Shown one piece after another: positions 43,582 to 52,390 of a DNA stretch of 64,000 nt. The notes below the pieces were generated by a model. It was not told the origin of the DNA. It saw only the letters and a list, made by a program, of their open reading frames with translations, and searched no databases. The position numbers were made by a program, and so were the translations under genes. The DNA is from Desulfosporosinus orientis DSM 765 (lineage in GTDB: Bacteria > Bacillota > Desulfitobacteriia > Desulfitobacteriales > Desulfitobacteriaceae), in assembly GCF_000235605.1 (NCBI RefSeq), contig NC_016584.1:3522001-3586000 (forward strand). Reading direction: 5' to 3'. Position 1 is the stretch's first letter. Each line of letters starts with the position of its first letter.

Positions 43582-43743
43582 TTACTCGGAAACCTCAAAC
43601 ATATCTTTACCTACTCCACAAATAGGACAAACCCAATCGTCTGGGATATCTTCAAAAGCAGTTCCCGGTGCGATTCCTGAATCGGGGTCTCCAACTTCAG
43701 GATCATAAATATAACCACAAGCTGAACACACATACTTTTTCAC
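43582..43743 (-). CDS. Rubredoxin
   Basis: A 53-residue one-iron electron carrier: [20 protein letters not shown] and [16 protein letters not shown] provide both CxxCG/CPxCG iron-binding loops. GTG 43743 with GGAG nine bases upstream; an in-frame ATG 15 bases earlier lacks a ribosome-binding site. Cytosolic, used in oxidative-stress defence and redox chains of anaerobes. Its terminator was the landing site for the group II intron. Confidence 0.95.
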   Translation of the reverse strand: MKKYVCSACGYIYDPEVGDPDSGIAPGTAFEDIPDDWVCPICGVGKDMFEVSE

Positions 43744-43856
43744 AATAACCAACTCCATTCATTTTACTGAAAGTTTATGTATAGTTTATTTTATCATTAT
43801 TTTATTAGTTAAGCCAATTACCTCTATAAATAAATTAAACTTAATTAAAGTTTAAT

Positions 43857-44303
43857 TTATTTTATAGTGTTTGAATCAAAAGAAATATGGTATCTTTTCA
43901 AGGCATAGTCTCTAAATTCTTCAGCACATCGGCAGGGTTCTTGATGATCACAAAAACCGACTTCTAACTTCCCTAGCAAATGGTGATGCAAAATATGAAC
44001 ATTAACATATAAATGACTTGCTCGTTCATTTAACCTAATGTATTGTCTGGCTGCAAAATAAAAAAAAATGAGCAAAATAATGCTTACCGTTATACCTGCT
44101 TTAGGAAATAACCATGGAATGCCGACAGCCAGTAATCCAAGTAAAATAACGATTATCATACCTACTAATTCCTGACGTCTGGCAAATTTCCACTCCCTAT
44201 ACCGGCCAAGAAACTCAAAGAATAACTTAGCCATACGCACTGAAGGAAACGGCAACACTGTATTTACAACCGTTTTTTCAACTGCGTAATGGCACACCCC
44301 CAC
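43857..44303 (-). CDS. Two-helix membrane protein, unknown
   Basis: About 148 residues with two transmembrane segments (LVGMIIVILLGLLAVGIPWLF and ITVSIILLIFFYFAARQYI) and a C-terminal cytosolic part containing HHHLLGKLEVGFCDHQEPCRC. Start GTG 44303 with GGAAGGGG; longer start 44321 possible. It follows the HAD-like gene by about 30 bases, probably cotranscribed. Confidence 0.6.
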   Translation of the reverse strand: MGVCHYAVEKTVVNTVLPFPSVRMAKLFFEFLGRYREWKFARRQELVGMIIVILLGLLAVGIPWLFPKAGITVSIILLIFFYFAARQYIRLNERASHLYVNVHILHHHLLGKLEVGFCDHQEPCRCAEEFRDYALKRYHISFDSNTIK

Positions 44304-44333
44304 ATTGATCACCCCTTCCAAAAATGTTGTCTG

Positions 44334-45026
44334 TTACAAACTTCCTTGACTTATCAGACGGAAGAGATCCTCAAATTGACCAGCGTAATCCGTCAAAATT
44401 GTTGAATCTGTAGTTCCAAGAAAAAAAGTCTTCATCCCCAATCCTCTACATATCATATCGTTTTCATTGTTACTAACTAATAAACATCCTTGAGGTCTAA
44501 TTCCCAATTTTTCCGAAACTTCTTGGAAGAACCCCATTTGTGGCTTACAATAGTGAAAATTGTCTAACGCTGCAATAACTTTGAGTTGCTCAGGCCTGAG
44601 ACCAGCCCATCGGACTTGCTCCTCGACCGCCGCTAAGGGCATTAATGGACTTGAAACAATAGCTGTAGAAAATCCTTGTTGTATAGCGTACTCAACGCTT
44701 TTAACACCCTGAGTATTAGGCTGAACCAAGCAACGCAATGTGGGAAAATCAGAAACATAAAACTCCTCAAAGATAGGCCTGAGAACTTGTATAGGATGAC
44801 CGGATACTCTCGAAAATTCATCTAGAAATGCTTGCAGTACGGTTAACTCGGGTTTCGGATCATTTTGGATCAACTCCATGGATTTCAATAGTAGCTTGGT
44901 GAACTTATCGGTTGGAAGAAGATGAGCAAAACGAGGTGCCAGGATTCCAAGGTAATTCTGCATGAACTTTGCTGAATCAAGATTTGTTAATGTACCCTCT
45001 AAATTAAAGAGAATAGCTTGGATCAC
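44334..45026 (-). CDS. HAD-superfamily protein with substituted catalytic residues
   Basis: A 230-residue HAD-like fold with a four-helix cap. Motif I reads ILFNLEGTLTN, where the nucleophile and acid Asp pair (DxD) of active enzymes is N and E. Motif II (IVSSPLMP) and the conserved Lys in CKPQMGFF remain. Motif III is VSNNENDMICRG, in which the first Asp is Asn. It may be a non-catalytic binding protein. GTG 45026 start with AGGAGG. Confidence 0.72.
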   Translation of the reverse strand: MIQAILFNLEGTLTNLDSAKFMQNYLGILAPRFAHLLPTDKFTKLLLKSMELIQNDPKPELTVLQAFLDEFSRVSGHPIQVLRPIFEEFYVSDFPTLRCLVQPNTQGVKSVEYAIQQGFSTAIVSSPLMPLAAVEEQVRWAGLRPEQLKVIAALDNFHYCKPQMGFFQEVSEKLGIRPQGCLLVSNNENDMICRGLGMKTFFLGTTDSTILTDYAGQFEDLFRLISQGSL

Positions 45027-45187
45027 AATCTTTGTCCTCCTATTGAGGTCTTTCTAATGTTCTGGTTCTGTACAATATTATTCTCCTTATTCTTCGAAAT
45101 TCCTTCTAATCAATGAATGTTGCAATTAACTATTAGTATCCCCAGGTATACATACTTAATTCTCTGAACTTATAGCAGGGGATAATT

Positions 45188-45220
45188 CTGCTTACCCTTC
45201 GGCCCAAGAATGTTAAGCAG
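45188..45220 (-). other. Hairpin following the ncRNA terminator
   Basis: CTGCTTA (45188-45194) pairs with TAAGCAG (45214-45220) with GGGCCGAAGGG (minus strand) in the loop; purpose unknown. Confidence 0.4.
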
Positions 45221-45221
45221 T

Positions 45222-45415
45222 AAAAAAACCCCTGAGAGAGTATACCTCCCTAGGGGCTCTTACCATCTCAGTTCTTGCTACGACCCACTCTGTATACAGA
45301 GGTGCAATCCCTGAGGTAACCCTCCAAAATCTGCTGCAGGCTATAAATGGAGGGCAGGTTGACAATGAGGTCTCAGGTTCGGTTCTCCATCCGCACTTAA
45401 TTAACGCTTGTTTAG
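45222..45415 (-). ncRNA. Candidate structured noncoding RNA (unassigned)
   Basis: On the minus strand about 190 bases without an ORF contain a nested stem (CCTGAG/CTCAGG closing CCCTCCA/TGGAGGG at 45310-45377), a palindromic hairpin CTCTGTATACAGAG (45288-45301) and a strong rho-independent terminator (CCCCT...AGGGG, 45229-45256, followed by T7). The next gene on that strand starts about 200 bases further, too far for a simple attenuator. A 6S-like or regulatory RNA is possible; no diagnostic consensus was recognised. Confidence 0.45.
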
Positions 45416-45420
45416 ACTCC

Positions 45421-45702
45421 TAAAAAGGCATGAGCATACTTCAATTCATTCATACAGCTTAATTGCGACGATTGGCAAACTTGGCTGCTACCATAGTGGA
45501 TGAACATTCCTTCATAGTGCTAAATCAATACAGCGTCTTATCTAAATGGTTCTCCTTCCTGTCCTCTCTCATCGCTTGCAACCCAATCACTAGCGCGAAT
45601 TCGCTCGCTATCGTGGCAACATATTGCCTACTCACAACTAGATCAAAGGTTGGTTGCTTACAATAGGTTAATTCTTGTTATCACCAGGAAATTCCTTGGT
45701 AG
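45421..45702. other. Intergenic region, no supported gene
   Basis: Remaining part of the 45.0-45.75 kb gap. A 67-codon open frame exists on the plus strand but has no ribosome-binding site or family resemblance. On the minus strand a start-less open stretch of about 40 codons (QYVATIASEFALVIGLQAM) could be a gene remnant. Confidence 0.4.
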
Positions 45703-45757
45703 AAAATAGGCTTTTTTCAACTAATATTGTAATATTATAAACAAAAATGCCTATTTT
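45703..45757 (-). terminator. Terminator of the lactate operon
   Basis: AAAATAGGC (45703-45711) pairs with GCCTATTTT (45749-45757), overlapping the lutBA stop, with a long AT-rich loop; followed by T-rich sequence on the minus strand. Confidence 0.55.
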
Positions 45758-47910
45758 TTATTGGCTTTTTTTCTTTTATTTAATAATAATTCTGCAGTGT
45801 GAATGACCTTAATCTTAGGATTCTTTTTATCAAGCCCCCCAGAAATCTGCATTAAACAACCAGGACAATCGACCACTACGACATCTGCACCTGTCTCTTC
45901 AATGTTCGCAAGTTTTCGATCCAAAATGGGTCCCGATAACTCCGGGAATTTTATGGAATAGGATCCGGCAAAACCACAGCAACGGTCAGATTCTTTCATT
46001 TCAATAAGCTGAACTCCTGCGGTATCAGTTAAAATTTTGCGGGGTTCTGCAAAAACCCCCATTGAACGCTTCAAGTGACAGGAATCATGATAGGTAATTT
46101 TCAGGGGTTTTCCATCCCCGCCTTTAGGCAATCCACCTAACTCAAATAACAATTTTGAAAAATCTCTTGATTTCCTGCTTAGTTCTTCAGCACGAGCAGC
46201 TAAAGCAGGTTCATCATGGAGCAGCTCTTTAAAGCTTTCTTTAAGAGCATGAGTGCAGGTCGGACAAGCTGATACTACATAATCGACTTTTTCTGCTTCT
46301 AAGGCTTCAATATTTATAATTGCACTTTTTCTTGCATTACTGCGATCCCCCATATAGGTTGCCGGAGCACCGCAGCAGGATTGTCCATCCGGGAAAACCA
46401 CTTCATAGCCTTTTTCATTTAAAGCACTGATAACTCCTTCGGCAATTGCTGGATAAACAAAATCAATCAGACAACCTGCATAAAGAGCAATTTTCCCTTT
46501 TGGCTTTTTAACATCCTGCTTAATTGTTTTGAAAACGTCGCGAAAAGGAACCTTAGCTACGGCAGGCAAGCTCTTCTTTTCTGTCAGCCCGGAAAGAAAC
46601 ATAGGTAAGTGCCGAATAACCGGCTGTCCTTTCGTAAATGGCTTTTGAGCAATAGAGGCCATTCGCAGCATGGAATGGAAAAGGCGTCGATTTGAGACTA
46701 CATCGAGAGCGAATTTTTGAGTAAAAGGCAGTCCTGTTTTTTCGCCAATACGATTTCTTATTTCCAAAATCATTTGCGGGATATCCAATTTTCCAGGACA
46801 AACCTCAGCACATTTGCCACATTGAAGACAAAGGTTTTGAGGATTTTGAGCATCTTTTTCTGAGTTTAAGAAATTCGTTAAAATCGTTCCGATACCACCG
46901 GTGTAAATATGTCCATAGACGTGCCCACCCACAAGCTGGAAAGCCGGACAAACATTGAGACATGATGCACAGCGGATACACTGAAACGTTTTCTTAAACT
47001 TCTCATCATTATACATTTTTCGTCTTCCATTATCCATCAAGACAATATGGAATTCCTTGTCTTTAACCGATCCATCCGGGTAATAAGCGGGTGTTGGCCC
47101 AGTCACCATACTCACGTAACTGGTTATTTGCTGACCTGTTGCACTCCGGGGTAGAGCCTGAAGAATATGGGTTGCATCTTCAAACTTTGGAACGAGTTTT
47201 TCGATTCCAACTAAGAAAACATGAGTGGGAGGCAAGGTGGAAGTCAGTCGTCCATTTCCTTCATTAGTAAGCATTATCAATGTTCCGGTCTCGGCAATCG
47301 CCATGTTTGCTCCTGAAATTCCCATGTCAGCTTCTAGAAATGATTTGCGAAGTTCTTCTCTGGCTGTTTTAACAAGCTCAGCAATCACAGGTTGGTTCAG
47401 CTTATGTAAATGGCCAGAAAAAACATCGGCAACTTCTTCTTTCGTCATATGAATTGCAGGCATAACCATATGCGACGGATGTTGACCGGCAAGTTGTACA
47501 ATCCACTCTCCCAGGTCACTTTCTTGAACTTCCATTCCTTCAGCCATAAGTGTTTTATTGAGCAAAATCTCCTCAGAGACCATAGATTTTGACTTAATGA
47601 CTTTTTGTACTTTTTTTCGTTTAGCCAGCTCTAAAATATATTGTTTTGCATCCTCGCCATTAACAGCACGATATACTTTTGCTCCTCTAGCTGTAGCTTC
47701 CTTCTCAAATTGATCTATCATCTCATCGAGGTGGCTGGCAGCATAGGATTTTACCTCAGCAATATTCTCACTGATTTCTTTAAAGTTATAACCTTCATAG
47801 GCTTTTTCACGAGATATAATATAGGCATCTCCAAAACGCCCTAACGCACCACGTAATACGTCATTATCAAGGGCGTTAGAAATCTTCTGTTTAAACTGTT
47901 TATCAGCCAT
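45751..47910 (-). CDS. Lactate-utilisation iron-sulfur protein, LutB-LutA fusion
   Basis: A 719-residue fusion. N-terminus: LUD (LutB) domain (about 1-300, AIAETGTLIMLTNEGNGR). Middle: two [4Fe-4S] sets, CIRCASCLNVCP (about 316) and CLQCGKCAEVCP (about 367). C-terminus: two CCG domains of LutA/HdrB type (SCCGAPATYMG, DSCHLKRSMG, DRCCGFAGSYSIK). In Bacillus these are separate lutA and lutB genes; sulfate reducers carry the fused form. Works with LutC in oxidation of L-lactate to pyruvate. ATG start with GAGGTGG. No permease in the window. Confidence 0.9.
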   Translation of the reverse strand: MADKQFKQKISNALDNDVLRGALGRFGDAYIISREKAYEGYNFKEISENIAEVKSYAASHLDEMIDQFEKEATARGAKVYRAVNGEDAKQYILELAKRKKVQKVIKSKSMVSEEILLNKTLMAEGMEVQESDLGEWIVQLAGQHPSHMVMPAIHMTKEEVADVFSGHLHKLNQPVIAELVKTAREELRKSFLEADMGISGANMAIAETGTLIMLTNEGNGRLTSTLPPTHVFLVGIEKLVPKFEDATHILQALPRSATGQQITSYVSMVTGPTPAYYPDGSVKDKEFHIVLMDNGRRKMYNDEKFKKTFQCIRCASCLNVCPAFQLVGGHVYGHIYTGGIGTILTNFLNSEKDAQNPQNLCLQCGKCAEVCPGKLDIPQMILEIRNRIGEKTGLPFTQKFALDVVSNRRLFHSMLRMASIAQKPFTKGQPVIRHLPMFLSGLTEKKSLPAVAKVPFRDVFKTIKQDVKKPKGKIALYAGCLIDFVYPAIAEGVISALNEKGYEVVFPDGQSCCGAPATYMGDRSNARKSAIINIEALEAEKVDYVVSACPTCTHALKESFKELLHDEPALAARAEELSRKSRDFSKLLFELGGLPKGGDGKPLKITYHDSCHLKRSMGVFAEPRKILTDTAGVQLIEMKESDRCCGFAGSYSIKFPELSGPILDRKLANIEETGADVVVVDCPGCLMQISGGLDKKNPKIKVIHTAELLLNKRKKANKK

Positions 47911-48486
47911 TTAAGCCACCTCCTCAATTTTCTCATCAACAAAAATAACAATAAGCTGCTTAGGACCATGCACCCCAATCGTCAATACCCTTTCAATATC
48001 AGATGTCCTGCTTGGGCCTGTAATGAACCCAACAAAGCCCGGAATTTGAGGCAGATTATGCAATGTTGCCATGGTATCTTTCAATGTTGCAATTAATTTT
48101 GATGTAGAAACAAGGGCAATATGAATTGGAACTAAAGTTGAGCATAAGCGTTGATCAACACTAGCATCCTGATCTGCTTGAACTAAAGATCCAAGTTCAG
48201 CAATTGCATAGCTCACTTGGGTAATGCCCGCATGTGCTTCAGGCGTCACTTCACGAAAATGATCTGTGTATACTTCGATTCCTTTTTCCTGTATTTGATT
48301 TACAAAATTACCCTTACTTGCTATAGGGCTTGTTAAGAGTGCAACGTTATTAATACCTTTTTCTATCATAACCTTACAAACTAGTTCTCCAGCTTCAATG
48401 GCAGTGTCGACACGATAACACTCACCCGACACCGCTTCTAATTTTGCTTTGAATCGTTTGTATAATTCAGTTTCTTGATCATTCAT
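47911..48486 (-). CDS. lutC: LUD-domain lactate utilisation protein
   Basis: A 191-residue LutC/YkgG-type protein with one LUD domain (QVSYAIAELGSLVQADQDA, LSTLVPIHIALV-like stretch, GFITGPSRTSDIERVLTIGVHGP). Third component of the lactate-oxidation complex. Stop is immediately next to the lutBA start (47910), so the genes are coupled. ATG 48486 with GGAGGAGAG. Confidence 0.92.
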   Translation of the reverse strand: MNDQETELYKRFKAKLEAVSGECYRVDTAIEAGELVCKVMIEKGINNVALLTSPIASKGNFVNQIQEKGIEVYTDHFREVTPEAHAGITQVSYAIAELGSLVQADQDASVDQRLCSTLVPIHIALVSTSKLIATLKDTMATLHNLPQIPGFVGFITGPSRTSDIERVLTIGVHGPKQLIVIFVDEKIEEVA

Positions 48487-48664
48487 ACGAACTCTCCTCC
48501 TACCTCCAACAAATTAAATATCAATTGTGGTCAGACCATCATGCCACAAAACTATTTTAAGGCATATTTGATTTTAATACAATAACCTTCGTAGTAAAAT
48601 TTTAAATATTAAGATTAGTGATCTTCATCAAGACTAGCAGGAATACTATTAAATACACTCAAAA

Positions 48665-48702
48665 CTATAAGCGACTGAACATTATCGAACAGTCGCTTAT
48701 AG
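48665..48702. terminator. Hairpin between tRNA and lut operon
   Basis: CTATAAGCGACTG (48665-48677) pairs with CAGTCGCTTATAG (48690-48702), with a 12-base loop; may be a second terminator for the tRNA transcript. Confidence 0.6.
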
Positions 48703-48737
48703 AAAAATTGCTATAAATCAGTTGTAAAACAATAATC

Positions 48738-48768
48738 AAAAAAGAAACCCTTATTAGGGTTTCTTTTA
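48738..48768 (-). terminator. tRNA-Ala terminator
   Basis: AAAAGAAACCC/GGGTTTCTTTT stem just past the tRNA 3' end (minus strand) followed by TTTGATT. Confidence 0.75.
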
Positions 48769-48777
48769 CTTTTATAA

Positions 48778-48853
48778 TGGTGGAGGTAAGCGGGATCGAA
48801 CCGCTGGCCTCTAAAATGCGAATCTAGCGCTCTCCCAGCTGAGCTATACCCCC
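48778..48853 (-). tRNA. tRNA-Ala (anticodon CGC)
   Basis: Minus-strand cloverleaf: acceptor GGGGGTA/TACCTCC with the G3-U70 pair that identifies alanine tRNAs, D-arm GCTC..GAGC, anticodon stem CTAGA/TTTAG with loop TTCGCAT, giving anticodon CGC, T-arm AGCGG-TTCGATC-CCGCT, discriminator A and encoded CCA. It reads GCG codons. Confidence 0.95.
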
Positions 48854-49456
48854 AATAAATATATATTAAATCCAACAATAGAAAAAAGCAAGAAATATGT
48901 AGAAATAATAATAAGCAATTATATTTCAAAAGTTATTGAGGATTTCCGCGTCCGGAAATCCTCTCTGCGCAAAACCTAGAGGATTTAACTACTAGACTTT
49001 ACTGATTTAACCTTATCGTATATTTTGTCGAAAATCAATATGTAAATTATAGGAAAGCAGTAAGTTGTCTGGAATTTTTGCTTAAACATCCTCCTAAACG
49101 CCTTAAAAAGGCAAAAAAAACCCCTCACAAGGAGGGGAAAGAAAAGAGGAAAAAAAGAAATAAAGACTTTATGTTAACCGCATTAATAAATTAAAATGCG
49201 GATAAACTCACCTTATGTAAAATTCAACGTTGTTTTCTATATATAGAGTAATACTTATCTAATGGAATTACAAATTCATTTGTTTTACGTAGGTCATAAA
49301 TTCTATTTATACGTAGTTAAAATGATTAGTGTATAATACGACTCTTTATAATAAATTACTTATACTATTCTTCTTTGAGCCTATAATTAGGAACACATAA
49401 AAAGAACTTGTTCTAATTCGATATCATAGGTAGTAATAATTGACTGAGGGGATAGT
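48854..49456. other. 600-base gene-free region with several hairpins
   Basis: Visible structures: GAGGATTTCCG/CGGAAATCCTC (48938-48963), GCCTT/AAGGC near 49100, CCCCTC/GAGGGG (49121-49137) followed on the minus strand by eight T (a minus-strand terminator), and CCGCATT/AATGCGG near 49175-49202. An unannotated minus-strand small RNA may end at the third. Promoter of the 49457 gene should lie near its end. No ORF supported. Confidence 0.4.
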
Positions 49457-50236
49457 ATGAGCGCTTCATTAACAGACCCGGAAATACTTTATGCACAGAA
49501 AATATATTACTTTTTTTTCTTATTAACCTTGACATCACTGACAACAGCCTTTGTAATGTTAGTTTTTAGTTTTTACTATGGTCTATTTACCATGGCATTT
49601 GGGATCGGTATCTCCTATATTCTTATGCTACTAAAACGAAATTTTCATCCACCAGAAAAGGTAATTACAGCCAAACGAATGGCCCACACAATCTCTCAAA
49701 ATACCAGCCCTTCTGCTATAGCCTGTTTTGCCATCCAACTGTACTATTATTTTCAGGAATCTAATCAGGCCATTGACCTTCTAGAAAAGTTTCTCCCCAG
49801 TAATGATCCACTAATCTATGCAACCTTGGGAGATATACTGCTTAAAGAAGGTAAAACCAAACAAGCTCTTTATATTTTGCGAGGAAATCCTTATGCCTTA
49901 ATAGATCCTCTTCTTCTTGCCACACAAGCTCGAGTTCTTAAACAAATTGGCAGAGTGTCGGAAGCAGCCAAATTGTTTGAACGAAGCATACACATCGCCA
50001 CACAAAATGGGTTTCCAAAAATCGAAAATAATTGGTTGACTCAAAAAATACTGACAATGTCTCACTTGGCCGGTATACATCATTCTCTAGCTGACTGTTA
50101 TTTTCGCCTTGAAAACTTTTCTGATGCCAAAAAACACTATCATGCCGGAAATCGTCTCCTTATCGACATATCTCTCTGGCGTAATTGCCCATCAGTTCAT
50201 AATCATTCAACAAAAATCCACAAAAAAACTTACTAG
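49457..50236 (+). CDS. Membrane protein with helical-repeat domain
   Basis: 259 residues: two transmembrane helices at the start (YYFFFLLTLTSLTTAFVMLV and LFTMAFGIGISYILML), then a TPR-like helical region (AIACFAIQLYYYFQES, ATLGDILLKEGKTKQAL, RVLKQIGRVSEAAKLFERS, LADCYFRLENFSDAKKHY). A scaffold for protein contacts at the membrane; function unknown. ATG with GAGGGG. Confidence 0.7.
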   Translation: MSASLTDPEILYAQKIYYFFFLLTLTSLTTAFVMLVFSFYYGLFTMAFGIGISYILMLLKRNFHPPEKVITAKRMAHTISQNTSPSAIACFAIQLYYYFQESNQAIDLLEKFLPSNDPLIYATLGDILLKEGKTKQALYILRGNPYALIDPLLLATQARVLKQIGRVSEAAKLFERSIHIATQNGFPKIENNWLTQKILTMSHLAGIHHSLADCYFRLENFSDAKKHYHAGNRLLIDISLWRNCPSVHNHSTKIHKKTY

Positions 50237-50382
50237 TTCACCATTCTTTTTCCTTTTGCTTCAAATTGAATTTTCTTTATTCCAACAGCTTTTTTATAGA
50301 AAGTTTTCTATAATAAGTATAATACTTTTAAGTTATGGCAGAATTGGACAAACCATAAGTTACGAAATGGAGGGTGAAAATT

Positions 50383-50544
50383 ATGTCAAGTCATTCTGAA
50401 GAGGTCCTGGGATTTATTCGTGATTTTGAAATATCAGCTCGTGATTATCTCCTCTCCAAAGGCTTGAGTGAATATGAGATGAGAAACGCTTATCTGGATT
50501 TTCAGTGGAATTTTCTCCATACCATTCTTAATAAAAATCAATAA
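50383..50544 (+). CDS. Small soluble protein, 53 aa
   Basis: ATG 50383 preceded by GGAGGG; the product is acidic/aromatic (GFIRDFEISARDYLLSKG..., DFQWNFLHTIL) and likely helical, without Cys or membrane segment. Own gene with a terminator after it. No family known. Confidence 0.6.
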   Translation: MSSHSEEVLGFIRDFEISARDYLLSKGLSEYEMRNAYLDFQWNFLHTILNKNQ

Positions 50545-50593
50545 CTGGATCTCGACTTCGTAAATATTTATCGAGTAACAAACACTGCCAATA

Positions 50594-50631
50594 AAAAATA
50601 CCCTCACATACATCGTATGAAGGGTATTTTT
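50594..50631. terminator. Terminator between small gene and cyclase
   Basis: AAAAATACCCT pairs with AGGGTATTTTT; convergent genes flank it. Confidence 0.75.
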
Positions 50632-50638
50632 GATACAA

Positions 50639-52225
50639 TCACCTAAAAAATGAAGCTTTATATAATCTCTGATAACGCTGCAACGCCCGTATGGCAGTTA
50701 AACAAGTTGTTAAAGGTTCTTCATAATTCCACCCTTTGGCATAAATTCCTCGAAAAGATGGTTGAAAAGAACCATTTTTATACTGCATAGTCAGCAGGTT
50801 TCTTATACCTTTTTCCATAACGCCAGGCGGAACACTTCTCATGTAACGCCATAAACCTGATATAGCCAATCCTGTTTCAACTACTGAACCCCAACTGCCA
50901 TTATCATCCTGTTCTTTTATTAAATAATCTTGACCTTTTTTTCTGGCCACAAACATGTGCCGAGCCATATCCCAGTGATCCCAATTGAATTTCCACTTAC
51001 TAAACAACTCTAAAGCCTGTGCCGTGCTATAGACATCTCCCTCAAACCACGAGGCCGGAAAAGCCCCTTGCTGGTTTTGCTGGGCCAAAATCCATTGAAG
51101 TCCGCGCCAAATGCTGCTTTCTTGAGAACGGGAACTTCTCCATAATGCTTCCAGTACATGAATGCTGACATCAACACTTGGAATATAGACTGGAAACTCT
51201 GATTGAATATGAGGAGGAATGCCTTGAAAACTCGGAAACGTACTCCAACCGCCATCACGGTTTTGCAGTCGATACAGAAGTTGTATTCCAGGTTGATTTC
51301 TCTCACCTGAAACTTGATGCAGGCCAATCAAGGCAACTGCTGTATCGTCTAAATCAGGGTGAGTAAATGGTGGAGTACTTCCATAACTTCCGTCTTTATT
51401 TTGAGCCCTTTTCAACCAATCGACTGCCTCTTCCATCCAAGATACTTCTGAAGGTTTCCGGATTGTCTCACCAAAAACACTAACCGCCCACCCAACTGCC
51501 CATATTTTTAATTGATCAAAAGCCGGCCATCCACCGCTAAGGTATTGTTTCTGTACAAGCCACCGACCCGCTTTTTGAGTTTGTTCAGTATAATACCCTT
51601 TGCTCATAATGGCCATGATAGACATACTTGTTGCAACAATATCTTCTGCCCATGAACCGTCTTCCATTTGAGTTTTTAAAAGATATTGCAGCCCATCTTG
51701 AATCCCCTTTTGTGACTCCGAGGCAAGCAATGAGGCCGCAACAACAACGGACCTGCCATATATCGGCAGCTTATTTAAAACTCGAACTTCAAGAATGGTC
51801 GGTAGTTGTATTTCTTCGGGTGTGGGCCCTTCTAATCCTGGAACGACTCGTTGTCCTAATGACAATATGACACTGGAAAACCGCTTTAGCTGAGACAAAA
51901 GCATTATTTTAGCTTTCCATCCGCCTTCACTGCCATTAAGAACCATTCTTACTATCTGAGTTATTTCTTCATCAGGCTTATCGCCGGGAAACTTACCCCA
52001 ACCGCCATGGTTTTGTTGCTTCAGCCATGTAATTCCTCTCTTCTGCGCATTTTCAAATCCTGTACCAACAGCGAGAAGCGCCAAGGAAGCCAGTGCAGTT
52101 GCTCCAGGGCTTGAAGAAACACTGTGTGATTCATCTAGTTTTCCTGATAAAATTTGTTCTATTCCCTCTGAAACATAAGACCTTGCCTGGTCAAGACATT
52201 CATTAATCTCTTTTTTAAGCTCCAT
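50639..52225 (-). CDS. Squalene-hopene-type cyclase, short form
   Basis: A terpene cyclase of the squalene-hopene/sporulenol family: catalytic DLDDTA acid motif (about residue 290) and several QW repeats (QNRDGGWSTF, QKQYLSGGWPAF, QDDNGSWGS, QYKNGSF). It would make hopanoid or sporulene-like membrane lipids. At 528 residues it is 90-120 shorter than usual SHC. The N-terminal QW repeats look sparse and diverged, so the substrate may be different. ATG 52225 (MELKKEI) with GGAGAGAG; a longer start at 52255 is less supported. No squalene-synthase gene nearby. Confidence 0.82.
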   Translation of the reverse strand: MELKKEINECLDQARSYVSEGIEQILSGKLDESHSVSSSPGATALASLALLAVGTGFENAQKRGITWLKQQNHGGWGKFPGDKPDEEITQIVRMVLNGSEGGWKAKIMLLSQLKRFSSVILSLGQRVVPGLEGPTPEEIQLPTILEVRVLNKLPIYGRSVVVAASLLASESQKGIQDGLQYLLKTQMEDGSWAEDIVATSMSIMAIMSKGYYTEQTQKAGRWLVQKQYLSGGWPAFDQLKIWAVGWAVSVFGETIRKPSEVSWMEEAVDWLKRAQNKDGSYGSTPPFTHPDLDDTAVALIGLHQVSGERNQPGIQLLYRLQNRDGGWSTFPSFQGIPPHIQSEFPVYIPSVDVSIHVLEALWRSSRSQESSIWRGLQWILAQQNQQGAFPASWFEGDVYSTAQALELFSKWKFNWDHWDMARHMFVARKKGQDYLIKEQDDNGSWGSVVETGLAISGLWRYMRSVPPGVMEKGIRNLLTMQYKNGSFQPSFRGIYAKGWNYEEPLTTCLTAIRALQRYQRLYKASFFR

Positions 52226-52390
52226 AGAACTCTCTCCGTCTTCAATATTTAGCACATGCCATAATATTAACTATGTAGTTGGACGGAAAATGGTTCTATA
52301 TGACAGTTAATGCCGAACCCGCAAGGTTCGGCATTCTTTAATCAGATCTATGCTATGAGCAGCTATAAAAGCTATTGACCATCAAGTTTA

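Noticed and set aside
45188-45220. Glycine riboswitch suggested by CCGAAGGG in the minus-strand loop
   Set aside because: The accompanying CTCAGGCAAA block and tandem aptamer are absent.
45463-45666. 67-codon open frame in the 45 kb gap
   Set aside because: No Shine-Dalgarno, no hydrophobic or family pattern; open on this strand by chance.
48711-48929. 72-codon open frame across the tRNA
   Set aside because: It runs through the tRNA-Ala gene and its terminator.
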